From assembly GCF_014905175.1 (NCBI RefSeq), contig NC_057788.1, positions 11,539,446 to 11,603,445 of the forward strand: a DNA stretch of 64,000 nucleotides, in the 5' to 3' direction. How positions within the stretch are numbered: position 1 is the first letter of the stretch; every line of letters starts with the position of its first letter. Positions 10,468 to 21,770 of this stretch are shown in pieces. The notes below the pieces were generated by a model that was not told where the DNA came from, made no database searches, and saw only the letters and a program-made list of their open reading frames with translations. Source of the stretch: Aphidius gifuensis (lineage: Eukaryota > Arthropoda > Insecta > Hymenoptera > Braconidae). Made by a program: the position numbers and the translations under genes.

Positions 10468-13431
10468 TCTCGCAAGTCTCGCCGGGTCTCGCTTTTATAC
10501 TAATATTTATTCGTCCAAGTAAAGTAAAAAAAGTGATTGAATAATACCATGTATATCAAATTCGTGTAAAATAAAAACAATTAATATTGTATTACCTAAT
10601 TTTTTTAAAATTATAAAATATAAAATAATGCAATAAATATTGAATTATATTAATTAATAAATTGATTATTAATTTTAATATTAATAAAATTGATTAATCA
10701 TACAAAATTATGACGAGAATTATTTTTATATACGACGTTTGTTTTTTATTTTCATTTATTAAATTCATAAAAAAAAATTTGATGTTTTCTTCAACCTGAC
10801 CACAGAGGAACTGAACAACTTCAAGGATGAAGCATCAGAACGTCCTAATTGTGTAAACAAATACAGTACACGGAAAAAAATTTATAGTCTTTATTACTAT
10901 GTTTTATGATTAAATTTACTATACTTATAGTAAAGTTGGACAGCGGTAAAAGTATAGTTAGATTTACTAGAAAGTACAGTTAAGGTTACTATACTGGTAT
11001 GGTAATTAAAACTATACCGGTATAGTAAAACAAAAAAAAAATTTTATACAGATTTACTATACTGGTATAGTAAATTTAACTGTACTTATAGTATCTTTTA
11101 CCATACAGTATAGTAAATTTATGCTTTTTTTAAAAAAAAATTAATTAAAAAATAAAAAAATATTTTAACAAAGTAAAACATTATAGTTTATTAAAAAAAA
11201 AAAATTTATATTCAATAATATCAATTGAAATGTTTTCTATTAGTTAAATAATAATGAAGATAAAATTCAATAAATATTAATATTCAGAAAAAACAATGTT
11301 AATAATATATGGGATTCGATAAATTTTTAAATCAAATATAAAAAATATATATTTTTTATTTACTTTTTAAAATAAAAAATATTCATTAAAAAACTATACA
11401 TTTTATACATGTATAACTACAGCTTAGGTATAAAATTTTTCTGATTGTTTAAAGTTATTACGTACGTAATGACTGCATTACCTGACAAAATCTCATTTAA
11501 TTTCATCTCATTCAATATCAATTGATTTATTTTACTACAATACAAATTTTATTTTCAATTTTCAATATGATATACAATGAATACCCAATAAAAACATGGT
11601 CCTTTTTCTGATGGAATAATTTAAACGGAATCATTACGAAGAAAATATATATTATTTTGTTTACGAAATTCAAAAGCACGTTGTTTAGTTTCAAATTTGT
11701 CCAGTGGTGAATAAACCAATTGTCATGAATATTGTTAATAAATTAAGAAGTTATTGCCCCCAGCACGGAAATGATTCATTTTATTTTTTGTAATTGAGTA
11801 TTCAGATATACGTCAAGAAATATATTTTAAATTTTTTTTTCCATAAAGAATTAGTTTTTGATATTTCATTAGTTAACTGATTTCAAATACTAGTAGCTTC
11901 CAGTTTTAATAATTTTTTCACTTCAATATAATAATGTCAGTAATTTTGACTCGTGGTAATTCATAAAGATTATATAATTTAGAAACGAATAAGGTTGCTT
12001 GTTCATCTAAATCTAAATAGAAAATTTTTTAATGATTCAGCACATCTTTCATCAGAGCTATCCTCTTCTAATTTATCAGTATCTATATTGATGAATTTTT
12101 TATTGAAACAGATTTTATATATGGCTATTTATATTTTCAATATGTTGATCAGTGTCATGATCACTCAGTCGATGTCTTTCAAAACTACGATGTGACCAAT
12201 ATATTTTATTGCAATTTAATTCAGCCCACTTGAACAGATTCTCCTATTTACAAAGTGTTTTTATATGAAATAATATTTTTGAATTTTTGAGACACGGAAT
12301 TCTAAATTCACTTGTAATTTTTTACGTAATCAAATAATAAATTGAGATAAATTATAAATAAAACTAAGAAAATTGAAGAAAAAAAAAAAAAACTACAAAT
12401 TCGAGTAATTATTCGTTATAGTTTTTTTTTATTTTTTATTATAAATAAATTTAAATTTTATTAAATATTTTTGAATGTCTTGCCTTAAATTTATTTTTTG
12501 TTTTCTTTAAGCAACTTATTCAAATAATTTATTTGGTAAAAATTTTCTTTTTTATTAAATAAATTTATTCATATAAATAAAGAACTGTACCAGTATAATA
12601 ATGATTACAATACAGTACAATAATATTTACCATACAGTAATATTTTACGATACAGTATAGTAATAGTAACTGTACTTTTTAAATTTTTCATGTATATACT
12701 ATACCAGTATAGTAAGTATTACTATACTGGTATAAATTAAAATATTTATAGTTTTTATTACTATACGGTATAGTAAATTCAACCATACTTTTGTCGCTGT
12801 CCGAATTTACTATAAGTATAGTAATAAAAACTATAAATTTTTTTCCGTGTAGACATAATCTTTCTGTTTCCAGAAAAAAAATAAAATTGAAAGACAAACG
12901 AATGTTCAAAGTGAATCTTGAAAATTTAAAAATCGTTAAATTAGTCTGAGAAAAGTCTTTAGAAATGCCATAAACAAATAGTATATTTTCTTTTTTTTTT
13001 TTCTTTTACTTCATCGATATGTATTTTTTTTCCAAGAAGTAAATCATTGCTTTTGAAACATCAAATACAAAAAATATCAGTTGAGGAAAATATAATTGGC
13101 GTAACTTAAGTCTTTACAATTTTCATTGATACATAAGGCTTGTAAATATCTTGTGACTCTGGCGTCAGTGCCCTACTGTGCAGTGTCTTACTGTGCAGGA
13201 ATATAACAGTTCTTTTTTTTCAATATGATTCGATACGGTAAGAGGAAAAAAAAAAAAAATATTATTTAAAATTTTCAGAGTCTCGCGAGACTAGCGAGAC
13301 TTTCAGACGATACTCTCGGTCTCGGTCTCGGTATCGTTTTATTGATTCAAGGCGGTCTCGGTCTCGGTCTCGCGTCTCGCGAGACGACGCATGCGAGACC
13401 GAGACTAGTCTCGGTACCGCATGAAGCCCTA
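10325..13431. mobile_element. hAT-like non-autonomous element with GTCTCG subterminal arrays
   Basis: Seen: there are 18-bp perfect terminal inverted repeats, TAGGGCTTCATGCGGTAC at 10325-10342 and its complement at 13414-13431. An exact 8-bp target duplication CTGGTTAT lies at 10317-10324 and 13432-13439. Both ends carry arrays of GTCTCG/CGAGAC (10336-10490 and about 13278-13415). 8-bp target duplications are characteristic of hAT transposons, and subterminal hexamer arrays commonly serve as transposase binding sites. The 3107 bp include a nested element (10869-12849), so the host element itself is only about 1.1 kb. No transposase domain is recognisable. A short patch about 10800-10860 can be read as protein but matches nothing I know. 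Confidence 0.85.
10869..12849. mobile_element. TA-flanked element nested in the hAT-like element
   Basis: The ends are CACGGAAAAAAATTTATAGT at 10869-10888 and the inverted copy ending CCGTG at 12849. The flanks are TA at 10867-10868 and 12850-12851, as expected of Tc1/mariner-like or related insertions. Both subterminal regions (about 10910-11120 and 12590-12845) are filled with the palindromic motif ACTATACTGGTATAGT and variants. The 1.4-kb middle is AT-rich without a transposase. The open frame at 11995-12195 has no recognisable domain. Confidence 0.75.
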
Positions 13432-13439
13432 CTGGTTAT

Positions 13440-14347
13440 TGCATCCGGACCCTCTTTTGTAATCTCTATATTAATGGACAACAACGAACTCAAGAATCTT
13501 ATGAAAAAAAAATACATATTTTTTGTTGTAAGATTATTAATTATTAAATTATTAAGTGGTACCTTATTTGTCTTTTATAAAAATGCAACTACTGCAAACG
13601 TGCACTTTTTATGCACTTTTTAATTTTATAGTCTTAATTTGTAGTCAAATTAATAGTCAAAAGTTTCAAGTTGTAAATAAAAATTTTTCAATATTATACA
13701 TAATAACAAAGTGATTGTGCTGTAATTCAGTATCACAAATGAAAATTTAAACCAAGTGTTTAATCAAACTTCATCAAATGACCTTACTGATTACTTTAAT
13801 TGTTCAATCAAATCTTCTTGAATATATTTTTCTATTGTAAATAGAGATTCTTAATGCTAAATTAAATAAATAAAAAAAAGTTATTTTTGAAATGAAGTAT
13901 ATGTTTTTCATTTTCAAAAATTTTTGGAAATATTTATCTGTATCAATATTTGTTTGGGTAAATAATTAATCAATTTATTTTTGTGAATGATTTGTTATTA
14001 AAATAATATATTGTCAAAAGGATGATTTTCATGTTTAAGAATTTATCTTACTTACAAATTCATATGTATCAACAATAACTGGCACGTATAATATAAAAAT
14101 ATAAAATAATTTCTTTAGACACTTGAATATCATCAAGCCTGTAATTATACACGATTGAAAGTAAAATTTTTAACTTTGTTTACAAATTAACATAATGTCA
14201 TTTAAACTGTTATGATTCCAAGTAATACAAAAGTCGAAAACAAGTAATAATAACAATGCTCTTCTACAATGTCTTTACAAATCATAAACTTGGTAACGTA
14301 TTTTGTATGTGTTTTAAGAATAAATTCGAAAAAGCTATACGATAAAT
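13440..14347. other. Intergenic DNA with 3' flank of the F-box/LRR gene
   Basis: Bases 13615-13810 are a diverged direct copy of 17010-17200 on the other side of the neighbouring gene. Bases about 13915-14345 resemble 41850-42341, the 3' flank of the paralogue at 42342-44245, so the duplicated unit extends some 400-500 bp past the stop codon. No independent gene is seen. Confidence 0.55.
13615..13810. repeat. Direct repeat flanking the F-box/LRR gene, left copy
   Basis: It shares blocks with 17010-17200 in the same orientation, including TCAAAAGTTTCAAGT, TTGTGCTGTAATT and AACCAAGTGTT. Its position on both sides of the 14348-16286 gene suggests a duplication boundary. Confidence 0.5.
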
Positions 14348-16286
14348 TCAATTACGTGTAAATTCAACAACTAACCATTGAGATTTAATTATTGACCTAG
14401 AAGCTTGTCGTATTGCCGGATCAAATATTTGTATATGTAAAATGATACCATTTGTACGATTTTTAGTTGCCTGATCAGCAGCAATAACCATGTCAATTGT
14501 AATATTATCTATACCCCTGACACTAATCTCTTCAAGATCTGGGTTATTTTTTATAAGTTGAATGATACCAGCATTAGTGAGTTTCTTGCAACCATTACAA
14601 TGTAATTCTTTTAATCCTTTTAATTTGATAATAAAGTCGTCTGTAATATTAAGAGAACGTACGTTTAGTTTTTGTAAATTTTCCAAGTTTGTCAAAGTAA
14701 CGAGAGCTGTTTCAGTAATAGCAATGCAATCTTGGATATCTAAACTTTTTAGGTATTTACAATTATTACCAATAGCAATAATTGTACTATCTTCAAGATT
14801 TTTTGCCGCACGCAAATTCAGATGTTCAAGATATTGCAATTTTGATAACTCATCAAGAACAGATGGAAAAGAAAGTGGGCCCCCAGGAATAGATGGTACT
14901 ATAACGCAACCAGGAATTTCTAAACGTTTAAGTTTTTTACAGTTTGAAATTGCAATTATTGATTCCTCGCTGAACTCATTGTACTGAAGCAATATTAAAC
15001 ATTCAAGATTTTTTAACCTAGTTAACATTTTGAGACCAGTTTCTTCTATATAGCCGCGACGTATCATCAAATAATTCAAATTCTTGCAATATTTAACGAT
15101 TGTATACGCTAAGTAAGGCGTCATTTTACAAGTAATACTAAGATATTCTAAGTTTTGAAAGTTTATCCATTTTTCGAGAGGAATATCAGCTACATCATAG
15201 AAACCATATGGTATGTCAAGATGTTTTAGATTTTTGCATGTACAAAAAATAGTTTTAAGTAGTCTGGTAGATGGGACCCTCGGTATGTCGATATATTCCA
15301 AATTGACGAGTTTATTAAATAGAGAAAATCCTTTGTGTATATCATATGGTTGAATGCAGAGATGAACAAGTGTAGTTTTTTCTGCTATTTCTTGGTGAAT
15401 ATTGTATGAACAATGATCATCTATTATCAATTTTTGAAGATTTTTAAATTTTTTAAAAGTCTGGAAATAATTAAAATTTATTTAAATAATTTGTATTTAT
15501 TTGATTGATGGTATTGCTTGTCACTGATGATATATGATCAACTAGTTGGTATTCAATCACAACTTACCATAGAATCTAGTCTTATTCGACTGGAATAATG
15601 TTTAGTACCAAAATGAATTTGATTAATTTCTTCTGGAAAACTATTAATTATTTCAGATAAATCATATTTTTCATTATCATAGTGATGAATAACCTTTATT
15701 ATTATTTTAATGCATTTTAATTTATTCAACTGTTTAAGTCCTTGAACAATGTGATTAACATCGATAATTAATAATTTGACGATAAAATTACATTCAAGAC
15801 TTGTTAAATTTTTACAGTGATCACCAACAAATGGCATAATACTTGCTTTGCAAACATCTGAGAGAGACAATTCGTTCAAATAAATACCACACATTAATAA
15901 TATTTTCTCGAGGTATTGTTGTGTCAACAAACGGTTATCATAAGAGCGTCCAATTGATAATTCACATTTGTATTTTTTAATGTCATACCAAGCTAGTTGA
16001 CATGCCTCTTTCCATTTGGTACAAACTAAAATAAAACGTATCAGATTAAAAAACTAATAATAGAAAAATTAATATTTTATTAACAAAAAAAAAACTTTAT
16101 TTTGATGATAATATATATATTTAATATACCTTTTTCCATTTCTATTCGTTCTGCTATTGGCAGTAGCATAATGATTTTCGCTAATGAGTCGTAATCTAGT
16201 GAATTGTTAACAACTTTTTTTTGATCCTTGTTACCATCATCAGAGGTTTGTTGGTCTCCCCCAACACATATTCTTTTTGCACTCAT
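14348..16286 (-). CDS. F-box/leucine-rich-repeat protein (FBXL-like), complete
   Basis: Three exons: 16286-16130, 16025-15568 and 15460-14348. The introns are 104 and 107 bp with GT-AG ends, and the predicted protein is 575 aa. The start is the ATG opening MSAKRICVGGDQ, which is conserved in the paralogue at 62153. The F-box spans the first intron: LDYDSLAKIIMLLPIAERI in exon 1, then VCTKWKEACQLAWYDIKKYK in exon 2. Exon 3 is a run of about ten LRRs of the cysteine-containing type (for example LEDSTIIAIGNNCKYLKSL). No signal peptide or membrane segment is present. Family knowledge: such proteins bind SKP1 through the F-box and recruit substrates to SCF ubiquitin ligases through the LRRs. The substrate here is unknown. 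Exon 2 has one patch (CNFIVKLLIIDVNH) where paralogues read CEFDDNSLTNNAHH, perhaps from compensating indels. All frames are open, so it is probably functional. The closest relative in the window is the gene at 62153. Confidence 0.88.
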
Positions 16287-17220
16287 TTTAAATAAACTCT
16301 GAAAATATAGAATTAGAATTAGAATTATAATTTCTTTATTAATAACCCAGCAGGCAAAGCCAAAATATAGCCAAATATATATATATCAAAATTAAAAAAC
16401 AATGACTTATTTAAATGTATTACAACCAGAATAAATAAGATAAACAAAAATAACCATAAAAAAAATATATAATCTAAAAGATAGGTTAATTAAAGGTTGA
16501 AGATTGACCAGTAAAACCAATATCAATAAAACTATATTTAAAGCCAAATAGTATTAAATGTCATGACGATGAAATTCAATTGATACATGTGATTATTTCA
16601 TAAATGTGATTGTTATAATTATAAATTTTCATCTACCTTAATTGATCCTTTGATTTGTTGATGATTGATTTAGTAGTTAATGGAATAAATTTTGTTCTTT
16701 TTCCATACACAATGTCATTTGCTTGGTGACGTATTAAAAAAAATAAAAAAATTTATTATTTTAATGATGAGTTTTGATTAGACAATTTCGTACGTTTGAC
16801 CGTTAATTTTTCTATATTGTTATTTATGAATTTATCATTAGTTGTCATTAGTAAACCATTGAAATGAATGTAAGAAAACGAAAAACCAAAAAAATCCACA
16901 TGGAATAACGTGATCCGAGCTAGACGTCTAAGTTACCAACATGGTTTTGACATTAGAAGTAAAGTATTAGAAGATGAAGCATTAGAAGTGATTGAAAGTC
17001 TCAAGTTGGGTGAGTACCAAAATTTACGGTGTGCCAAAATAAATTGTAGTCTTGTATGTAATCAAAAAAAATCAAAAGTTTCAAGTAGAAAATAGAAACC
17101 TTTAATTATCATAAATGATAAAAAACAAAGGGGTTGTGCTGTAATTTATTATCAGCTATGAAAAGTTTAACCAAGTGTTCCATCAAGCTGCATTAAATAA
17201 CTAAATTAGATGAACAATTG
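16287..17220. other. Upstream region of the minus-strand F-box/LRR gene
   Basis: Bases 16330-16790 match, in inverted orientation, 61690-62150 upstream of the paralogue at 62153. The shared proximal promoter and 5' UTR region is therefore about 450 bp. A short open stretch at 16866-17027 ends in a possible splice donor (GGTGAGT) but has no recognisable domain, so I do not call it a gene. Confidence 0.5.
17010..17200. repeat. Direct repeat flanking the F-box/LRR gene, right copy
   Basis: Partner of 13615-13810. Its right side is immediately interrupted by the element at 17221-17619. Confidence 0.5.
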
Positions 17221-17619
17221 AGGGTCCGGATTCTATAACATGCCGAGCGCTCGGAGGCCTATAAAACGTATATAACGTTGTTCATGTTAATTAAATTTAA
17301 GAAAATTTCAAAATGATTAAAAAAAAAAAAAAAATATGCCAAGTTTCAAGTCGATTCATCAATTATTAACAAAGTTATGACGAGTTAGACCTGGAAAAAT
17401 AATGTTTTTTTCGAAAAAAAAACATTAACCTTTATTTTTTAATTCATTAAATAATTGTAATTGAATATAATTTGTTTGAAAGAAAATATGTCATTTTTGA
17501 TTCTTTACATTAATGTTTTTTTTTTTCAATCATTTTGAAATTTTCGTAAATTTAACATGAACAACGTTACGTTTTATAGGCCCCCGAGCGCTCTCGGCAT
17601 ATTATAGAATCCGGCCCCT
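17221..17619. mobile_element. MITE with about 70-bp terminal inverted repeats
   Basis: The left end starts AGGGTCCGGATTCTATAACA and the right end is its inverted copy (TATAGAATCCGGCCCCT). The arms stay similar through the block GCCGAGCGCTCGG and on to AACGTTGTTCATGTTAA. The target duplication is CAATTG at 17215-17220 and 17620-17625. The centre is AT-rich and non-coding. Confidence 0.8.
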
Positions 17620-17625
17620 CAATTG

Positions 17626-19137
17626 TAGTTTTTTCTGCTATTTCAATTAGACAATTTGCCACTCATTGCGCTATTGTTATTTGTTATTTGCCAACCTTTG
17701 ATATGGATGTAAAAACAAAAAAAAAAAAAAAAACCCACGTGCCCTTTCATTTTTAATGCATGTTTTTTAGTCGTTATTTTAATCCTAAAAAAAAAATTAA
17801 TAAATGAACGATTTTAGCTCACACGGATTACAAACATTATTATAATCATTATAACGATAAAATAAATATTGATTTATAATATTTAAAAAAATGCATAAAT
17901 ATTTTTTATATTTTAATTTTTACTTTCTCAAAATAAAAGAAAAAAAAATATAACTATTGATAAAAATCGATTGGAATTTTTTTATCACTTATATAAGTTA
18001 AGGTTTCGTTAATATAATAACTTCACCAAAATAAAAATAAAATTTATTAACAAGTAACTCAGAACTGATGTTTTTATATTTTTTTTATTGTTTAAAAATA
18101 TCTTAATCAATTTTTATTCTAATGACCAAATATAAGCAAACGATTCGTCTGATTATTTTTAATCTTTATAAATAATATTTTTTTTTATTTTTAATAAATA
18201 AAATATCAAATAATAAAAAAAAAAACCCAGAAGATATGATTAGAAGTATCACCTGATATTTGATAAAATATACACAATAGAATAGGAGTTCTGAGAAATT
18301 TTTTTATTTATTTTGTTTCCAATATATAATGGCTGCCGGAATAATATTTTTTATTTTTCGTTTTCAAAGAATGGCCTCTTATCAAAAAAAGTTTTGATAA
18401 TTTGTCGAACTGACGAGTAATCTCAGAGATAAAAAAAAACCTATGTGTTTTGAAAAATGAAATTATGAATAAATAAAAAAAAAGAAAATTAGATGAATCG
18501 ACTACAAAAAGAGAGAAAATCAATCTAAAACCCGAAAGACAACAACGAATCCCAGAACGAAAAACCGCTGTTATTTTTCTTTTTTTTATAGTAGGACATA
18601 TATAATTACATACGATAATTATTTCCTAAATCCAATTTATCCACGAGTTGACAATAGAATTCAATATCAAAACATGCAAAGTAGTTTTTTAAAAAAAAAA
18701 TTATCAGATGTGTGGGTCACAATGACTCACGACAAAAAATGAAAATAAAATACTGCGGCCTTTCAACTCTTAGCCTTCTTAATTTTCCTAAAAAATAAAA
18801 ACCAAAAAGCAATATGAATCATAAGATAACAATGAATCATAAGATAACAATGAATCTAGCCTGCGTAATTTTCCTAAAAAATAAAAACCAAAACGCAATG
18901 AATCATAAGATAATGAATCACAAAAATACTCAAGCTCAACGTGTTCAACAACACATCGTCGAAAAAAAAAAAAAAAAAAAAAAACTGAAAAAAACTCACC
19001 ACTGATAAGGGAGCATTGAAACGCTTTTTATTCATTGAGGTGTTGTCCAGCAAACGTGTAACACACGCATTTAAATATTTCTAATTAAATCAAAAAAAAA
19101 AAAAAAAAAAATTATTTAATTTAAAATAACTTGCATC
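17626..19137. other. Intergenic DNA upstream of the Ig-like gene
   Basis: It is AT-rich with many poly-A/T runs. Near 18810-18920 there is a short, irregular tandem repeat of AATGAATCATAAGATAA units. No gene is supported; the open frame at 18814-19005 is just this repeat followed by poly-K. Confidence 0.6.
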
Positions 19138-21770
19138 ATGTCTCGTAATATTTTTATATTATTATTGTGCTGTACTTGGATTGTGTTTGGTAAATATTTA
19201 ATAGATTAATATTCAATTATTGATAAAAAAAAATTGTGTGATAAAATTTTTATAAAAAAAAGTGAACATGAAGGAAAACAAATAATAAAACAACTATTTT
19301 ATTATTTCAGGTGAAGGTCATTTGATTAAAAGTAATGATTCTACAGATTCTACAACACTGCAAGTTATCCCAGCTAAAAATATACGTGTACCTGCAAATG
19401 AATATGTGACCGTCTCGTTGAACGTGGAATATCGAAATGACACAACGTGTACAATCAAAAATTCGCAAATGGTAAATATTATTATTAAAAAAAAAATAAT
19501 TAAAAATTACTTAGATTAATATATTAAAATATTTGATTAATTCAGGTGGCAAGTAATCAATTTCAAAGAGTTGGTGCATGTGGATTTCGTGGACTTGCTG
19601 ATGACTTTAAGAATGTTGGGTGGGAAATAGTTGAAGAAACCAAATTATCTCATAAATATAGTGGAACATTTATAGTTCGAATTCAAAGTCCATCAGAGAT
19701 TACCCAAATTCACGTAAGAATAAAATAAACTACGTTATTAAATAATAATCATAATTTTTTAGTTTTCATAAGAATAAAAAAAAAGATACTTTTTAATTTT
19801 TTTTTTTTCACTTAAACATACGTACTCAAATTATCTGGAAATTAGTATTGAAATATTATCTATATATTTTAATTTTTTATTTACTATATATGTAATTATT
19901 TGATATTCATTTTTTTACAGTTTTACAAAGATAACAAAAGAGAGCCTTCAGTAATCCCACTGGATATTTATAACAAATTATATTGTAAAATTCTAATGCC
20001 GAATAATGAATATGTTAAAAATGATAAAAATAATAAAGATGTAATGTTTACAAATTCAGAATACGTTATTAATAAAGAAAATGAATATTCTGGTAAATGG
20101 ATTGTAGAATACCAAGTCAGTGGTGAAAAGGACATCAAACAAAAAATATATGATGTTACTTTTGAAGGTGATTATATAATTTATAATTTTTATTTATTGA
20201 GTTATTTAATTTGATTAATTTTATTTTTCTTTTTTTTCAGATAAAATAATACCTACAATGAAAGTTTCTACTAAAAAAAATTCTATCAACGATTCAGTTA
20301 TTGAATTTCAATGCAGTATTAATTTTAAGAGAATTACTCAGTGTTCATTTGAAGGACCATCTGGTTTAATAATAAATGAAGGAATTGCTGATAAAAGTGA
20401 TAGGTACACTGATAAACTATTATTAATATTTCATTTATAAATAAATTTATATTAATTAAATAATTATTGTCAATTAAATTAGGTTTGATTTTGAAGTGAG
20501 CGATAAAAGAAATTATCCGACTATACAGAATCCAGCATGTACATTAACAATCCACAATCTAAGAGCAGATGAACAGGGACAGTGGCAGTGTTCACTTCGT
20601 GATGAAACACAAACTGCAAATGGCACAAAAAAAATTGAGCAACCCAAAACATTAACAGTTGAAATTTTTCAAAAAATCGGCACAGAATTTAATGTAAGTA
20701 TTAGACTAATAAATATTTAAATTATAATATTAATTAAATAAATGTATTATTATATTTAACAGGTGAATTGCACAGACAACAACGAATGGGAAGAATGTCA
20801 TATCGTTTTACCAAACGGTGAAACTGTAGAAAACACTCTACCCGATTCAAACAATAATGACGGAAAATGTACAACGAAAATTAAAAGTGCTGATGAATCA
20901 TGGAATGGTAATTTGACATGTAATATTGGTCATCAGAAAGGAGAGATAAATTATAAAAAAACATTTATTGTTCGAGTTACAGGTAAATTTTTACTTATTG
21001 ATAAATCAAACAAATCATTTAATATAATTAAAATGTTCTTTTTTTGTCTTTTTATAAAACAGAGGACTTTGCATTAGCTGATTTTAAATATGAAATTAAC
21101 GATGGAAATAATCAAGCAGTACTCGAAGCACGTCCATTTCCAACTGATGAAAATAAAATGAAAAATATTACAGAATGTAGATGGACACATCCAGTTGATA
21201 GTAATTATTTAAGTTATGATTCTTATTATACAATGACAAATGACAATAATGTTTGTCGACTTGTAATAAAGTGTAAGTATTAAGTTGCCCAATTTAATGT
21301 TGATAATATTATTGTAAATATTTTATTTTATTTTATATTTACTTGTTGTTAACAGATCCACAAGAATATGATAAAGGATCATGGTCATGCATCATAACGT
21401 TAAAATCTTCTAACGGTGCTTGGGATAAATTCATTTCATTTGTTAATGTAAAGGAACTTGAAATTTATTCAATGTTATGGTGGTACATACTTTATGGATT
21501 AATTGTAGCTTTGATCATTATTGCTATTATTATATTCGTTTGGTGGGATCTTGTTTTTCAAAGTAAAACTGCAGTTCTCAATAAAGAGTAAGATTTATAA
21601 AACGTCTTTGAATTTGATAAAAAATATTTATTATTTGTTAATAAAGTTAGTTAACAAATAATTTTAATTGTTCCAGTAAGACACAACAAGAAAAACAGTT
21701 CAAATATATTTATGGGAAATTAAACAGAACAAAAAAACCAAGTTCTAATGAAAATGAAAGTCCAATATAA
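19138..21770 (+). CDS. Immunoglobulin-like type I membrane protein, unidentified
   Basis: Ten exons with consistent phases give 585 aa: 19138-19189, 19311-19471, 19546-19713, 19921-20167, 20241-20403, 20483-20693, 20763-20982, 21063-21272, 21356-21587 and 21677-21770. Exon 1 encodes a signal peptide (MSRNIFILLLCCTWIVFG). The ectodomain shows repeated Ig-fold signatures: paired cysteines with the strand-F motif DEQGQWQCSL, then SWNGNLTCNI and YDKGSWSCII. A divergent N-terminal region has GACGFRG and YSGKWIVEY. There are probably four to five Ig-like modules. A single transmembrane helix (YILYGLIVALIIIAIIIFVWW, cut here to its core LIVALIIIAIIIF) lies near residue 525, followed by a basic cytoplasmic tail of about 40 aa. 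A poly-A signal AATAAA is at 21849-21854. I do not recognise an orthologue. A surface receptor or adhesion protein, perhaps immune related, is inference only. Confidence 0.82.

Noticed and set aside
10299..10544. 81-codon frame with RTRSRSRSRSRN
   Set aside because: The SR-like peptide is only the GTCTCG array read in frame.
13342..13623. 93-codon frame at the right end of the hAT-like element
   Set aside because: It starts in the GTCTCG array and continues into unrelated flank across the transposon border.
14562..14987. 141-codon plus-strand frame opposite the F-box/LRR gene
   Set aside because: It is a shadow of the minus-strand LRR exon; the same shadow occurs at 42544-42972 and 63559-63888.
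16866..17027. Possible first exon (RRLSYQHGFDIRSKVLEDEA) ending in GGTGAGT
   Set aside because: No recognised domain, no downstream exon found, and it lies in duplicated flank DNA.
18814..19005. 63-codon frame MNHKITMNHK
   Set aside because: Translation of a short tandem repeat followed by poly-A.
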